This document shows positions 26,958 to 35,129 of a stretch of DNA of 64,000 nucleotides, piece after piece. Within the stretch, counting starts at the first letter, position 1; every line of letters starts with the position of its first letter. A model generated the notes under the pieces. The model did not search any database. It saw only the letters and a list, made by a program, of their open reading frames with translations, and was not told the DNA's origin. The position numbers were made by a program, and so were the translations under genes. Source of the stretch: Candidatus Thorarchaeota archaeon (GTDB lineage Archaea; Asgardarchaeota; Thorarchaeia; Thorarchaeales; Thorarchaeaceae); NCBI GenBank assembly GCA_021498125.1, contig JAIZWL010000001.1, positions 1,230,099 to 1,294,098 of the forward strand, written 5' to 3'.

Positions 26958-27611
26958 CTAGTTGTCGTTCTCTTCTAGCTCGGCGAGCAGTCTACTTTGT
27001 GAGCCTTTCTTCTCTCTGTATTCTCTATCTTCCTTCTTTGCCTCAAGATGTCTTCGAGCGACATCTATCCATTGACTCACTCGTTCGACAAGACTTGGAT
27101 CAAGCTCGATCGCAAGGTCCGCATAGGCAACGGCCTTGTCAAATTCCTCCTCGATAAAGTGAGCATTGGCCTTGTTATAAAATGCCTCTGCGTAGTCAGG
27201 CTTGGCCGCGACTGCGCGTGTGTATGCCTTGATCGCCTCTTGCCCCTCTCCAAGTCGGGAGTGGCAATTTCCTAGATTGTTCCATGCCTCCGCATCATCC
27301 GGATTGATCTCTAGGGCACGTTCGTAGCACTGTTTCGCTCCCTTAAAATCAGATAAATAATAAAGCGCAGTGGCCTTGTTGAACCAGATCTCAAAGATCT
27401 CGTTATCGATGGCAAGAGCCTCGTCGAATGCCTTTATGGCATCTTCTTCTCTCTCGGCCTCAAGAAGTGCCACACCAAGGTTGTACCACGCCTCGATCCG
27501 ATGTGGGTCTTTTTCGACGATATCCTGAAGAATCTTAATCGCGTCGTCGTAGAGACCCTGTTTGATGAGACGCACCGCCCGGGTCATTTCTTCATCATTG
27601 CTAGTAGACAT
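26958..27611 (-). CDS. TPR-repeat protein
   Basis: 217 residues made of about five 34-residue TPR units, each with the W-x-N-x-G/A ... A pattern (AWYNLGVALLEAEREEDAIK, IWFNKATALYYLSDFKGAKQ, AWNNLGNCHSRLGEGQEAIK, AFYNKANAHFIEEEFDKAVA). The end is charged. TPRs bind peptide tails of partner proteins. It is soluble, with no other domain. It is followed on the same strand, 43 bases on, by a gene for a membrane protein that also has TPR-like helices. Confidence 0.9.
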   Translation of the reverse strand: MSTSNDEEMTRAVRLIKQGLYDDAIKILQDIVEKDPHRIEAWYNLGVALLEAEREEDAIKAFDEALAIDNEIFEIWFNKATALYYLSDFKGAKQCYERALEINPDDAEAWNNLGNCHSRLGEGQEAIKAYTRAVAAKPDYAEAFYNKANAHFIEEEFDKAVAYADLAIELDPSLVERVSQWIDVARRHLEAKKEDREYREKKGSQSRLLAELEENDN

Positions 27612-27656
27612 TGTACTATCAGACGGTGTATTCTCGGATAAGACTTGCGAAGTGTT

Positions 27657-28085
27657 CTATTCTGGTTTCTTTGCTGTTCTCCTGGCAATGATTGTCAAAA
27701 TTATACCGATCCCACCAGTCGATAGAGCAGTGACTCCTATGAAGTCGACTATCCCTTGAACGCCGGATTGGAACAAGACCGTGGTAATCTGGATGATGAG
27801 GCCGATGATTCCCATACCTACGGCTATTCCTACAACAAATTTGCCTGTGCCAAATCTCTGAGTTGTCATGAGATAGCCGCCAATTATGACTCCAATACCT
27901 CCAAGTCCTGCAATGAAAATCAGAATGTAGAGAATAATGTTAACGATTGGTACAAGTGCTTCAAGACTGGAGTTGGTTGAAACATAACTCAGGAATGCAA
28001 AGACTCCAATTCCTCCAACGGCTCCAATAGAGATCAACAGGATTCCTGCGATTAGACACATTATGAATTCTTTCGCGTTACGCAT
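27657..28085 (-). CDS. Four-helix membrane protein, unknown function
   Basis: 142 residues, nearly all hydrophobic: four transmembrane helices (CLIAGILLISIGAVGGIGVF, IVNIILYILIFIAGLGGIGV, VVGIAVGMGIIGLIIQITTV, ALSTGGIGIILTIIA), each with Gly-rich faces. Short basic ends. GGTGA lies six bases before the ATG. No family is recognised. It precedes the TPR gene on the same strand, so the three genes may be one transcript. Confidence 0.75.
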   Translation of the reverse strand: MRNAKEFIMCLIAGILLISIGAVGGIGVFAFLSYVSTNSSLEALVPIVNIILYILIFIAGLGGIGVIIGGYLMTTQRFGTGKFVVGIAVGMGIIGLIIQITTVLFQSGVQGIVDFIGVTALSTGGIGIILTIIARRTAKKPE

Positions 28086-28170
28086 GTTGATTCACCATAA
28101 GGCTCGGAAGGTGCGATCTCATTATTGACTCTTCTGTAGACATACATGATTGAGCAATGAGGTTCCATCA

Positions 28171-28202
28171 AAAAAAAAGACAAGGGGGGATAAAGGCCCC
28201 CC
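28171..28202 (-). terminator. Strong hairpin terminator of the lysine-rich miniprotein gene
   Basis: Read on the minus strand, a GGGGGG (28202-28197) / CCCCCC (28189-28184) stem is followed by a run of T (28178-28171 region). It begins four bases after the stop codon of the small lysine-rich gene. Confidence 0.75.
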
Positions 28203-28205
28203 AAC

Positions 28206-28424
28206 CTACTTTTTAGCTTTCTTAGCTTTCTTAGCTTTGGCCTTTAGCTTTGCCTTTTCTTCAGCTATTGCAGCCTTGAACTGCTCGTCGAAGCGTTTGG
28301 CAAGCTCTGCTTTTTCCTCAGGTGTTATAAATTTAAATCTCGCTACTGCTGCGACACCTGCTTTCCATGCTTTTTGTCCAGCCTTCAATTTATCTACTTT
28401 AGTTGGTTTTGGTGCTTCGGCCAT
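28206..28424 (-). CDS. Lysine/alanine-rich small basic protein
   Basis: 72 residues with a predicted helical centre (ITPEEKAELAKRFDEQFKAA) and a C-terminal tail of Lys and Ala only (KAKLKAKAKKAKKAKK). Such tails are like those of histone H1 and some bacterial nucleoid proteins and bind nucleic acid or acidic partners non-specifically. The gene stands alone with its own strong terminator, which suggests high expression. Function as a chromatin- or RNA-associated protein is inferred from composition only. Confidence 0.75.
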   Translation of the reverse strand: MAEAPKPTKVDKLKAGQKAWKAGVAAVARFKFITPEEKAELAKRFDEQFKAAIAEEKAKLKAKAKKAKKAKK

Positions 28425-28562
28425 TGTTACTCGCCTGTTGGTCTGTGCAGCTCTTACAAGCTGTCACCAACATTTTATGCAGTGCTTAATTCAATAAAAG
28501 AGAATCTTGCTTGTATTCTCTTCGGAGAAGAAATTATCTAGTAAACAATAATATTATACTAT

Positions 28563-29786
28563 TTATATTGGTTCGACTTGAATGTCTTTGACTGTGGAGT
28601 CCTGTTTGTCATGTGGTTGTTCCCTGAGGGTCATGGCAACAATAGCGGCCATTATTGATACAATAACAAGGAAGAGAATTGAGGCTGAGAGTCCATATGT
28701 ATCCCCTATCCATCCAAATGCAATTGGTGACAGAGCCCCTGGAATCGCACCGATGGAAAATATGAGTCCAAAGGCCAATCCTTTTTGATTGCGTGGTGAG
28801 ATCTCAGTCTGATATGCCTGATACGGTGGAACGCCAAAATAATAGACAAATCCAATGGTCATTAATACGAGGACCAAGGGAATCGGTTCCAGTGAGAAGT
28901 TGAGCAACAAGATCGCCGGGGCCATCAGTAATGGTGATAATATAATAAATGGCGTCCGACGTTGCACTCTATCTGATACTGCTCCAGAAATTAACTCGCC
29001 AACAAGCCCTGTGCCCAACATTAGTGTGGTCAATGAACCCGCCCATAGAGGTGCATATCCGTAGCTCATGACGAGATACACAGGCATCAAGAGATTTGTG
29101 CAGCGAAAGGGAATTCCCCTGAGGCCTGAGAGGATCATCGCAAGCACATAATTACGTGTCCATCCCTCTTCGCCATCTGGTTCCTCCTCGATTTCAGGAT
29201 TGTTGCGAGTGTACTCAAATGAAAACCGCATCAGCATCGCGGTCACAACGAAGAGGATCAATCCCAGAATTCCAAGTGCTATGAGTGAAGCCTGCCATGT
29301 TCCAAGAGTGACAAGCAAGACTACCCCAAGGAATGGGATGCTTGCCATTCCCACAAGTCCCCCCATCGCCTGAGTGCCGACCGCCTTGGCCCGTGCTCCT
29401 TTTGGGAACCGATCCGAGATCGCTGGGAATGCTGAGGGATGATATCCTGCTGCTCCAACTCCAAGAAGCGATTGCATGATGACAAGAATGACGAAGGTCG
29501 TGGCGAAGCTTGTGAAGAGTACAACTATTGAAGCTAGGAGAACGCTCAAGGGGATAAAGATGTCACGCCACCCCTTATCCGCAAGATATCCTACTAGCAG
29601 ATGCGTTATTGTCATGGTGACGATTGCTGCACTGGAGATGATCCCTACCTGTGTGAGGTTGAGGGATAGCTCTTCCTTTATGACTGGTAGAAATGGTGAC
29701 AGTGCACCTGTGAAGATGTGATTAAGGAAATGAGCTATTGTGCATGCTGCTAACACTGCATATGAGGCCTTTGTGATAGTCGCCAA
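28563..29786 (-). CDS. Major facilitator superfamily transporter
   Basis: 407 residues, with about 12 transmembrane helices in two halves, typical of MFS carriers. Family marks: GYLADKGWRDIFIPLSVLL (the loop 2-3 G-x-L-aD motif) and GAVSDRVQRRTPFII in the second half (the repeated motif). A charged central loop (EIEEEPDGEEGW) separates the halves. Start TTG with GGCGATT upstream. Substrate cannot be told. It resembles the fosmidomycin-resistance/efflux-like or sugar-acid MFS groups in general layout only. Confidence 0.88.
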   Translation of the reverse strand: MATITKASYAVLAACTIAHFLNHIFTGALSPFLPVIKEELSLNLTQVGIISSAAIVTMTITHLLVGYLADKGWRDIFIPLSVLLASIVVLFTSFATTFVILVIMQSLLGVGAAGYHPSAFPAISDRFPKGARAKAVGTQAMGGLVGMASIPFLGVVLLVTLGTWQASLIALGILGLILFVVTAMLMRFSFEYTRNNPEIEEEPDGEEGWTRNYVLAMILSGLRGIPFRCTNLLMPVYLVMSYGYAPLWAGSLTTLMLGTGLVGELISGAVSDRVQRRTPFIILSPLLMAPAILLLNFSLEPIPLVLVLMTIGFVYYFGVPPYQAYQTEISPRNQKGLAFGLIFSIGAIPGALSPIAFGWIGDTYGLSASILFLVIVSIMAAIVAMTLREQPHDKQDSTVKDIQVEPI

Positions 29787-30062
29787 TTGTCAATCGCCTT
29801 TGCTGGTGTGGAGTGGGGTGTGGCGCCGAGAACTATTTGTTAAATCTGGCGATTGTTACAATATACACCGTCTCTGTTCCAAAATTGTAGTCTCTGAGCT
29901 GCTATTAGTGGTTTACAAAAAAAGGTACGGTAAACTGATGACACGAGAGATCGCATCATCAGCTTATCCGAATTCGACTCAGAGTTTGTACTTTTTATTA
30001 CGTTTCCTGCCTTAAAAGCTTCCGACTCTCAGCAAGGTTCGTGCTCATTGATACACTTGGTT

Positions 30063-32036
30063 TCAGAGCTTGTTCATGAGCCATAGTACAATCTGGAGTG
30101 CTATTGTCTTATCGCCATTCGCCTCGTATTTGCCAGAGAGACCCCAATTATCTATGAAGAAGTTGGTGCCTGTGACGACCAACCGGCCGCCTCCGGATCG
30201 TTCCATGGCCCCGAGTGTGACTACGGACTTGTAGGTTGCTAGGCTCGTGGCATTTTCAGGTAAAGTGAGATTTGCTCCCACAAAATCGAAGCCTGTGACG
30301 CCAGCAGTTATCGAATGTATTGTGAGATTGATCACTTTCACAGCATCTCCCGAGCTTGGAATTCTGTGGGTCCCTAACGCGAACCCGCTCCATGAGAGTA
30401 ATTCATTTACTGCTGAGACGTTTATGCTCTTGTTATCCAGTCCGGCAACAAATATGCCCCCGGAATTATTGAAGTAGCTCTCATATGCTCGTATCTCATC
30501 TTGTGTGTATCTCAAAGAGTACGCTTTGGGATGTAATGGGTCGGTCTCGTTTGTACCCCACGTACAGGGATCGAGGATGAGGACCGCATCATATCGGTTG
30601 AGCAGGTTCTCCGTAATGGTCGTGCCCTGGGCAAACTCTGTGACAGAGATTGAGTTCTTCACCAATAGCTTGTAGAACTCTCTGAACTGCCCATAATGGG
30701 TATCAATTGACCACGCAGAGCGACTGACATCTAGTGCAACGTGAGCACTCGCCTCAGCGGCCGTAAACGAAATCTGAAGATAGTCGGTTGAAACCCCACT
30801 TGCAAATGTGATATTTGCAGCAAAGATTGTTGGGCCCGATGAGGGAACATGGATCTCGAGGGGAATGATGGCTGTCTGATTTACTTCAACGGTTGATGGC
30901 ATATGAAATACGGACGGTGTTGTCGTAGTGATATCGACTGTATACTGCATATGCTTACTATTGATGATCTGGACGCCAAACGAGTAATTATCATTATAAA
31001 ATAGGCGTTCGTAATCAATAGGGAGTTGTTTGGGGTGGACATACGTGAGGGCCGGGACCTCAGATGACTGACTGAAGGAACCGATGATTTGAAGTGCTTT
31101 GGTATAATTGACCTTTCCCGCACCGACCACATATTCCGGATATGCCATCCGGGTAGCCGATTTCATCAGGGCCGCCTTAATGAGCCCGGGAGTATATGCG
31201 ATGCCATGGTCCTTGCAATATTTTATCAAGTCTGCCACTCGTCCTGCAATTCGGGGTGATGAGAAACTTGTTCCGTAATAGATCGCACTACTTGTGCTCA
31301 CGTATCCTGTTGCCATGATATCTGGTTTCATAATGGGTTCTCTTGTTGGCCCCGTGCTGGAATACTGTGCAGGCTTCCCCAGTTCATCTAGAGCTCCAAC
31401 AGCAATCACATTTTCGAACAATGCAGGAGCTCCTACTGACGATCCTGCCGTACCACTGTCGCCCTCATTTCCTGCCGAAGAGACCACTACAACTCCATGG
31501 TTCACTGCGTAATTGATCGCATCACGCATCGGATCTCCAAGAGTTGGTGATGATCCAAGACTAAGGTTAATGACACTGCAATTCTCTTCAATGGCCCAAT
31601 AGATCGCTGCGACAATTGCAGCAGAGGTGGCGCTCCCCTCATCAGATATGGTCTTTGCATTGACAATCACAGCACTTGTGGAACTTGAGAGGATCGTGTT
31701 CGAGACCAGTGTCCCGTGAGGTACTCTCTCCGGTTCGGAGTCGGCAGTACTGGTATCGGCCACATCGTACCCATATTGAGGGAGGATGAAGCTCTTTGAT
31801 GCAACTACCGAACCAAATGGTAGTTCATCGGCGTTCACACCGGTGTCGATCACGGCAACACGTACACCGTCTTTCTGTGACCCGATAATGTTTGGCAATT
31901 CCGGTGCGAGTATTGCCGTCAGAGTCGATGCGAGAATAATTAATACAATTAATATGGCAATTCCCTTAAGGGTGCCAGATTTTTCCGTTTTTCGTGGCAC
32001 GTTTTCAATTTCCCAGGCGTGGATCATGCTAGTCAT
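30063..32036 (-). CDS. Membrane-anchored or secreted subtilisin-like serine protease (S8)
   Basis: 657 residues. An N-terminal hydrophobic helix (about 25-45, GIAILIVLIILASTLTAILA) anchors or exports it. The S8 catalytic triad is complete: Asp in AVIDTGVNAD, His in VPHGTLVSNTI, Ser in GTSFSSPRIAG; the oxyanion Asn is in SSAGNEGDSGT. After the catalytic domain (to about 330) comes a beta domain and then a Rossmann-like segment (AVLILDPCTWGTNE, GGIFVAGLDN). There is no long propeptide. It faces outside, probably trimming or degrading surface proteins. The start may also be the Met four codons later. Confidence 0.9.
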   Translation of the reverse strand: MTSMIHAWEIENVPRKTEKSGTLKGIAILIVLIILASTLTAILAPELPNIIGSQKDGVRVAVIDTGVNADELPFGSVVASKSFILPQYGYDVADTSTADSEPERVPHGTLVSNTILSSSTSAVIVNAKTISDEGSATSAAIVAAIYWAIEENCSVINLSLGSSPTLGDPMRDAINYAVNHGVVVVSSAGNEGDSGTAGSSVGAPALFENVIAVGALDELGKPAQYSSTGPTREPIMKPDIMATGYVSTSSAIYYGTSFSSPRIAGRVADLIKYCKDHGIAYTPGLIKAALMKSATRMAYPEYVVGAGKVNYTKALQIIGSFSQSSEVPALTYVHPKQLPIDYERLFYNDNYSFGVQIINSKHMQYTVDITTTTPSVFHMPSTVEVNQTAIIPLEIHVPSSGPTIFAANITFASGVSTDYLQISFTAAEASAHVALDVSRSAWSIDTHYGQFREFYKLLVKNSISVTEFAQGTTITENLLNRYDAVLILDPCTWGTNETDPLHPKAYSLRYTQDEIRAYESYFNNSGGIFVAGLDNKSINVSAVNELLSWSGFALGTHRIPSSGDAVKVINLTIHSITAGVTGFDFVGANLTLPENATSLATYKSVVTLGAMERSGGGRLVVTGTNFFIDNWGLSGKYEANGDKTIALQIVLWLMNKL

Positions 32037-32216
32037 CTCTGAGATTACCTATCGTCACTCATTGTTCATTTCTTGATGAATTTATAGGCTAGGGATGTTG
32101 TTCGGAAAAGCTTCAAAAGAGATGTTGGTTGTTGTTATTTGTGAACTGAACCATTAATTACAAGTTCATTTATTTAGAGTCACGTCGTCATTGAATCCTA
32201 CGAAGGGGTACTAGCC

Positions 32217-35129
32217 TTGTCGAAGCAAGAAGCCACTACTCATGCATCACCCAGTGTTCACTTTCCCTCTATGCAAATTGATGAAGTCTTGAAGACGCTC
32301 TCTGTTGACCCTGAGCGAGGTCTCTCACATAATGAGGTCAAGTCTCGTCTAGAGCGATACGGCCCTAACACTATCCCAAAGGCGAAAGGCAGTTTTTGGA
32401 AGGTATACCTTGCGCCAATCCTCAACTGGCTGATTACAATCTATCTGATTAGCTCCTTTGCACTGCTCATTATTGCATGGTTGGTTCCTTCGACTGATAA
32501 CCGGATTGGGCAGGCAATGCTCTGGTTGTCAGTTGTGATTGTTAACTGTCTGGTGGCTATCTTCCAGCAATTCAGGGCGCAAAAGAAACTAGAGGCATTA
32601 GAGAAGCTATCTGCTGGGGAGTCTCGTGTCGTACGAGAGGGGTCAGATGTACAAGTCGATCCTGTTGAGATTGTCCCTGGGGATATTATCAAACTTGAGC
32701 AGGGCGATCGAATCCCTGCTGATGCTCGAATACTTGTCAGTACAAATTTTGCTACAAACGAGGCATCTTTGACAGGAGAGAGCGTGCCTGTAGCCAAACA
32801 TGCTGATGCAGTAGTATCGCCTGATGCACCTCTGACCGATATGCGTAACATGGTCTTCTTGGGCACATATGTTGCTACTGGTGTTGCAAGAGCAGTTGTG
32901 ACGACCACTGGGCGTGATACCGAAATTGGTAAGATCCAAGGTTCATTAGAGTCTCTCAATACTGGTGATATTCCCCTCCGTAAAAAGGTCAATCTGTTGG
33001 CCAAATACCTAGGCATTGCTGCGATTATTCTTCTCTTCGTTTCAATCTCTTGGCGAATCTTTGTCACTCCGATTATCGAGCAGTTTCCAATCTCATTTGC
33101 AGTGGACATAATTGCTGCTCATGTCACTGAAGGAATCACTCGTGCAATGACCATTATGCCCATCAATATCCCCTTGCTCACTACCATTGTGCTCCTCACT
33201 GGGGTTCTAGCAATGGCCAAACATGGGGTCATCATCCGCGACCTATCAGCCGTTGAGAGTCTGGGTCGAGTCAGTGTGATCTGTTCTGACAAGACCGGGA
33301 CCATGACACGGAACCAAATGACGGTCAAATATTGCTGGGACACAGAGAATCTCTATGCAGTCACTGGGGACGGATATGAACCGCGCGGAGAGATTTATCG
33401 CGTACGCAATCCGGACATGCCTGACCGATACAATTCGGAGGATAAGGTACTTGTCAGTGATGTATACGGATGGAAAGGACTCTATACCCTTATTGTCTGT
33501 GGCGGGATTAATAATGACTCCGAGATTATTCAGCGACCCGTTTCAAAGGATGAGACCGTGTGGACCCCTGTCGGAGATCCCACTGATGCAGCATTGCTGG
33601 CCCTGTTCAGAAAGAGTGGTCTAGATGAGGCTCAGATTCGTAAACAGTACGAGATCGTCTTGGAGTTCCCGTTCGAATCAGAATTGAAACGGATGTCCAA
33701 AGTGTGTCGTAATAATGGCAACTATACGATCTTTACAAAGGGCGCAACAGAAGTCCTTCTCCCGCTCTGTCGATCAGTACACAGCCCCTCTGGCCCCAAG
33801 CCTCTTACTCCCGCAGAACATGACCGAATCAATCGACTTGCTCAGGGTTTTGCTGAGCAGGGTTATCGTGTCATTTCTCTTGCTTATCGGGAAGCAACCT
33901 CGTTACCTACAGGATCTGATGCTCGATCCGCAACGGAACGCGACCTCATCTATGTTGGTTTCACCTGTATTGTGGACCCACCGCGAGATGGGGTTCGTGA
34001 GGCAGTCGATGCCTGCCACAGTGCAGGAATTGATGTTGTAATGATTACTGGTGATGCTGCAGCCACTGCAAGGACGATTGCGAAAGACCTGAACATCATG
34101 GGTCCGGACTCGCTTGTTGTTGAGGGTAATCAGATAGCTGATCTATCTGACGCAGAGTTTGCCCGTGTCAACGTATTCGCCCGTGTCAATCCCGAGCACA
34201 AGCAGGTGATCGTTGAACGCTATCAGGCGCAAGGCAAAGTTGTTTCGATGACTGGTGATGGTGTCAACGATGCGCTCGCTCTTGCAATGAGTGATGCAGG
34301 TGTTGCAATGGGTATTACTGGCACTGATGTTGCAAAAGAAGCAGCTGACCTTATAATAACCGATGACAGTTTTGCATCAATTGTCACTGGTGTAAAAGAG
34401 GGTCGTGGGCTCTTTACGAAGATCCGCATGATGGTGTACTTCTATATTGCTATCAACCTGTTTGAGAGCATTATCTTTTTTGGGGCGATGTTTTTCTTAC
34501 CGAGTACTGTCCAGATGTTGGCACCTTGGCAAAGCCTTTACTTGATAGTCACAACGCATTCTTTCCCGGGTCTTGCTTTAGTGTTCGATAAGACCTCCCC
34601 ACATGTAATGGACGAAGAGCCTCGTGATAGCGAGGAGATCATCACAGGACCTCTTGCTCGATACATGATCCTAAATGTAATCCTTATGGCCTTTGGAGCA
34701 GCGATGGCCTACTTCCTCACTTATACTGGCTGGCTTGGCATTGTGGACATCTATCCTGAGAATGGGACTGGCTTCTACTCGATAGTCAATCGTCCAATGA
34801 AGGCAACAGTAATGATGCTCACTGTGCTTCTTCTACTGGAGAGCACTATCGTACTGATCATTCGGAGGATTAACATGCCTCTGAGCAAATCACTACGGGA
34901 GCCTGGGACATACAGGTTTGCCATCCTCCTTGGCCTGATCTATATCGCGCACCTTGGCCTGATGTATCTATATCCCGCACAGGAGATTCTTGACTCGGTC
35001 GGTCTCAGATTCTTCTTTGTGCCGTTGACATGGTACGACTGGCTCATCTGCATACTGCTGGCACTGCCTGCAATTGTTGGTATGGAGCTTTACAAACGCA
35101 TGTTGAGACGTAACAATGTAACGCTGTGA
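32217..35129 (+). CDS. P-type cation-transporting ATPase with unusual ion-site motif
   Basis: 970 residues. Cation-ATPase N-domain (RGLSHNEVKSRLERYGPNTI), actuator TGES (ASLTGESVPVA), phosphorylation Asp358 in CSDKTGTMT, nucleotide-domain FTKGATE, hinge MTGDGVNDALAL, and about ten transmembrane helices. The general scaffold is P2-type (Ca2+, Na+/K+), but the transmembrane-4 motif that is normally PEGLP reads PINIP (315-319). The ion-binding Glu is therefore replaced by Ile, which resembles the PIAMP of P3A proton pumps. Start is TTG after GGGG. The last bases overlap the next gene (GTGA), so the pair is translationally coupled. Confidence 0.9.
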   Translation: MSKQEATTHASPSVHFPSMQIDEVLKTLSVDPERGLSHNEVKSRLERYGPNTIPKAKGSFWKVYLAPILNWLITIYLISSFALLIIAWLVPSTDNRIGQAMLWLSVVIVNCLVAIFQQFRAQKKLEALEKLSAGESRVVREGSDVQVDPVEIVPGDIIKLEQGDRIPADARILVSTNFATNEASLTGESVPVAKHADAVVSPDAPLTDMRNMVFLGTYVATGVARAVVTTTGRDTEIGKIQGSLESLNTGDIPLRKKVNLLAKYLGIAAIILLFVSISWRIFVTPIIEQFPISFAVDIIAAHVTEGITRAMTIMPINIPLLTTIVLLTGVLAMAKHGVIIRDLSAVESLGRVSVICSDKTGTMTRNQMTVKYCWDTENLYAVTGDGYEPRGEIYRVRNPDMPDRYNSEDKVLVSDVYGWKGLYTLIVCGGINNDSEIIQRPVSKDETVWTPVGDPTDAALLALFRKSGLDEAQIRKQYEIVLEFPFESELKRMSKVCRNNGNYTIFTKGATEVLLPLCRSVHSPSGPKPLTPAEHDRINRLAQGFAEQGYRVISLAYREATSLPTGSDARSATERDLIYVGFTCIVDPPRDGVREAVDACHSAGIDVVMITGDAAATARTIAKDLNIMGPDSLVVEGNQIADLSDAEFARVNVFARVNPEHKQVIVERYQAQGKVVSMTGDGVNDALALAMSDAGVAMGITGTDVAKEAADLIITDDSFASIVTGVKEGRGLFTKIRMMVYFYIAINLFESIIFFGAMFFLPSTVQMLAPWQSLYLIVTTHSFPGLALVFDKTSPHVMDEEPRDSEEIITGPLARYMILNVILMAFGAAMAYFLTYTGWLGIVDIYPENGTGFYSIVNRPMKATVMMLTVLLLLESTIVLIIRRINMPLSKSLREPGTYRFAILLGLIYIAHLGLMYLYPAQEILDSVGLRFFFVPLTWYDWLICILLALPAIVGMELYKRMLRRNNVTL

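Noticed and set aside
32441-33109. Minus-strand open frame of 222 codons
   Set aside because: Antisense to the P-type ATPase, whose motifs span the region.
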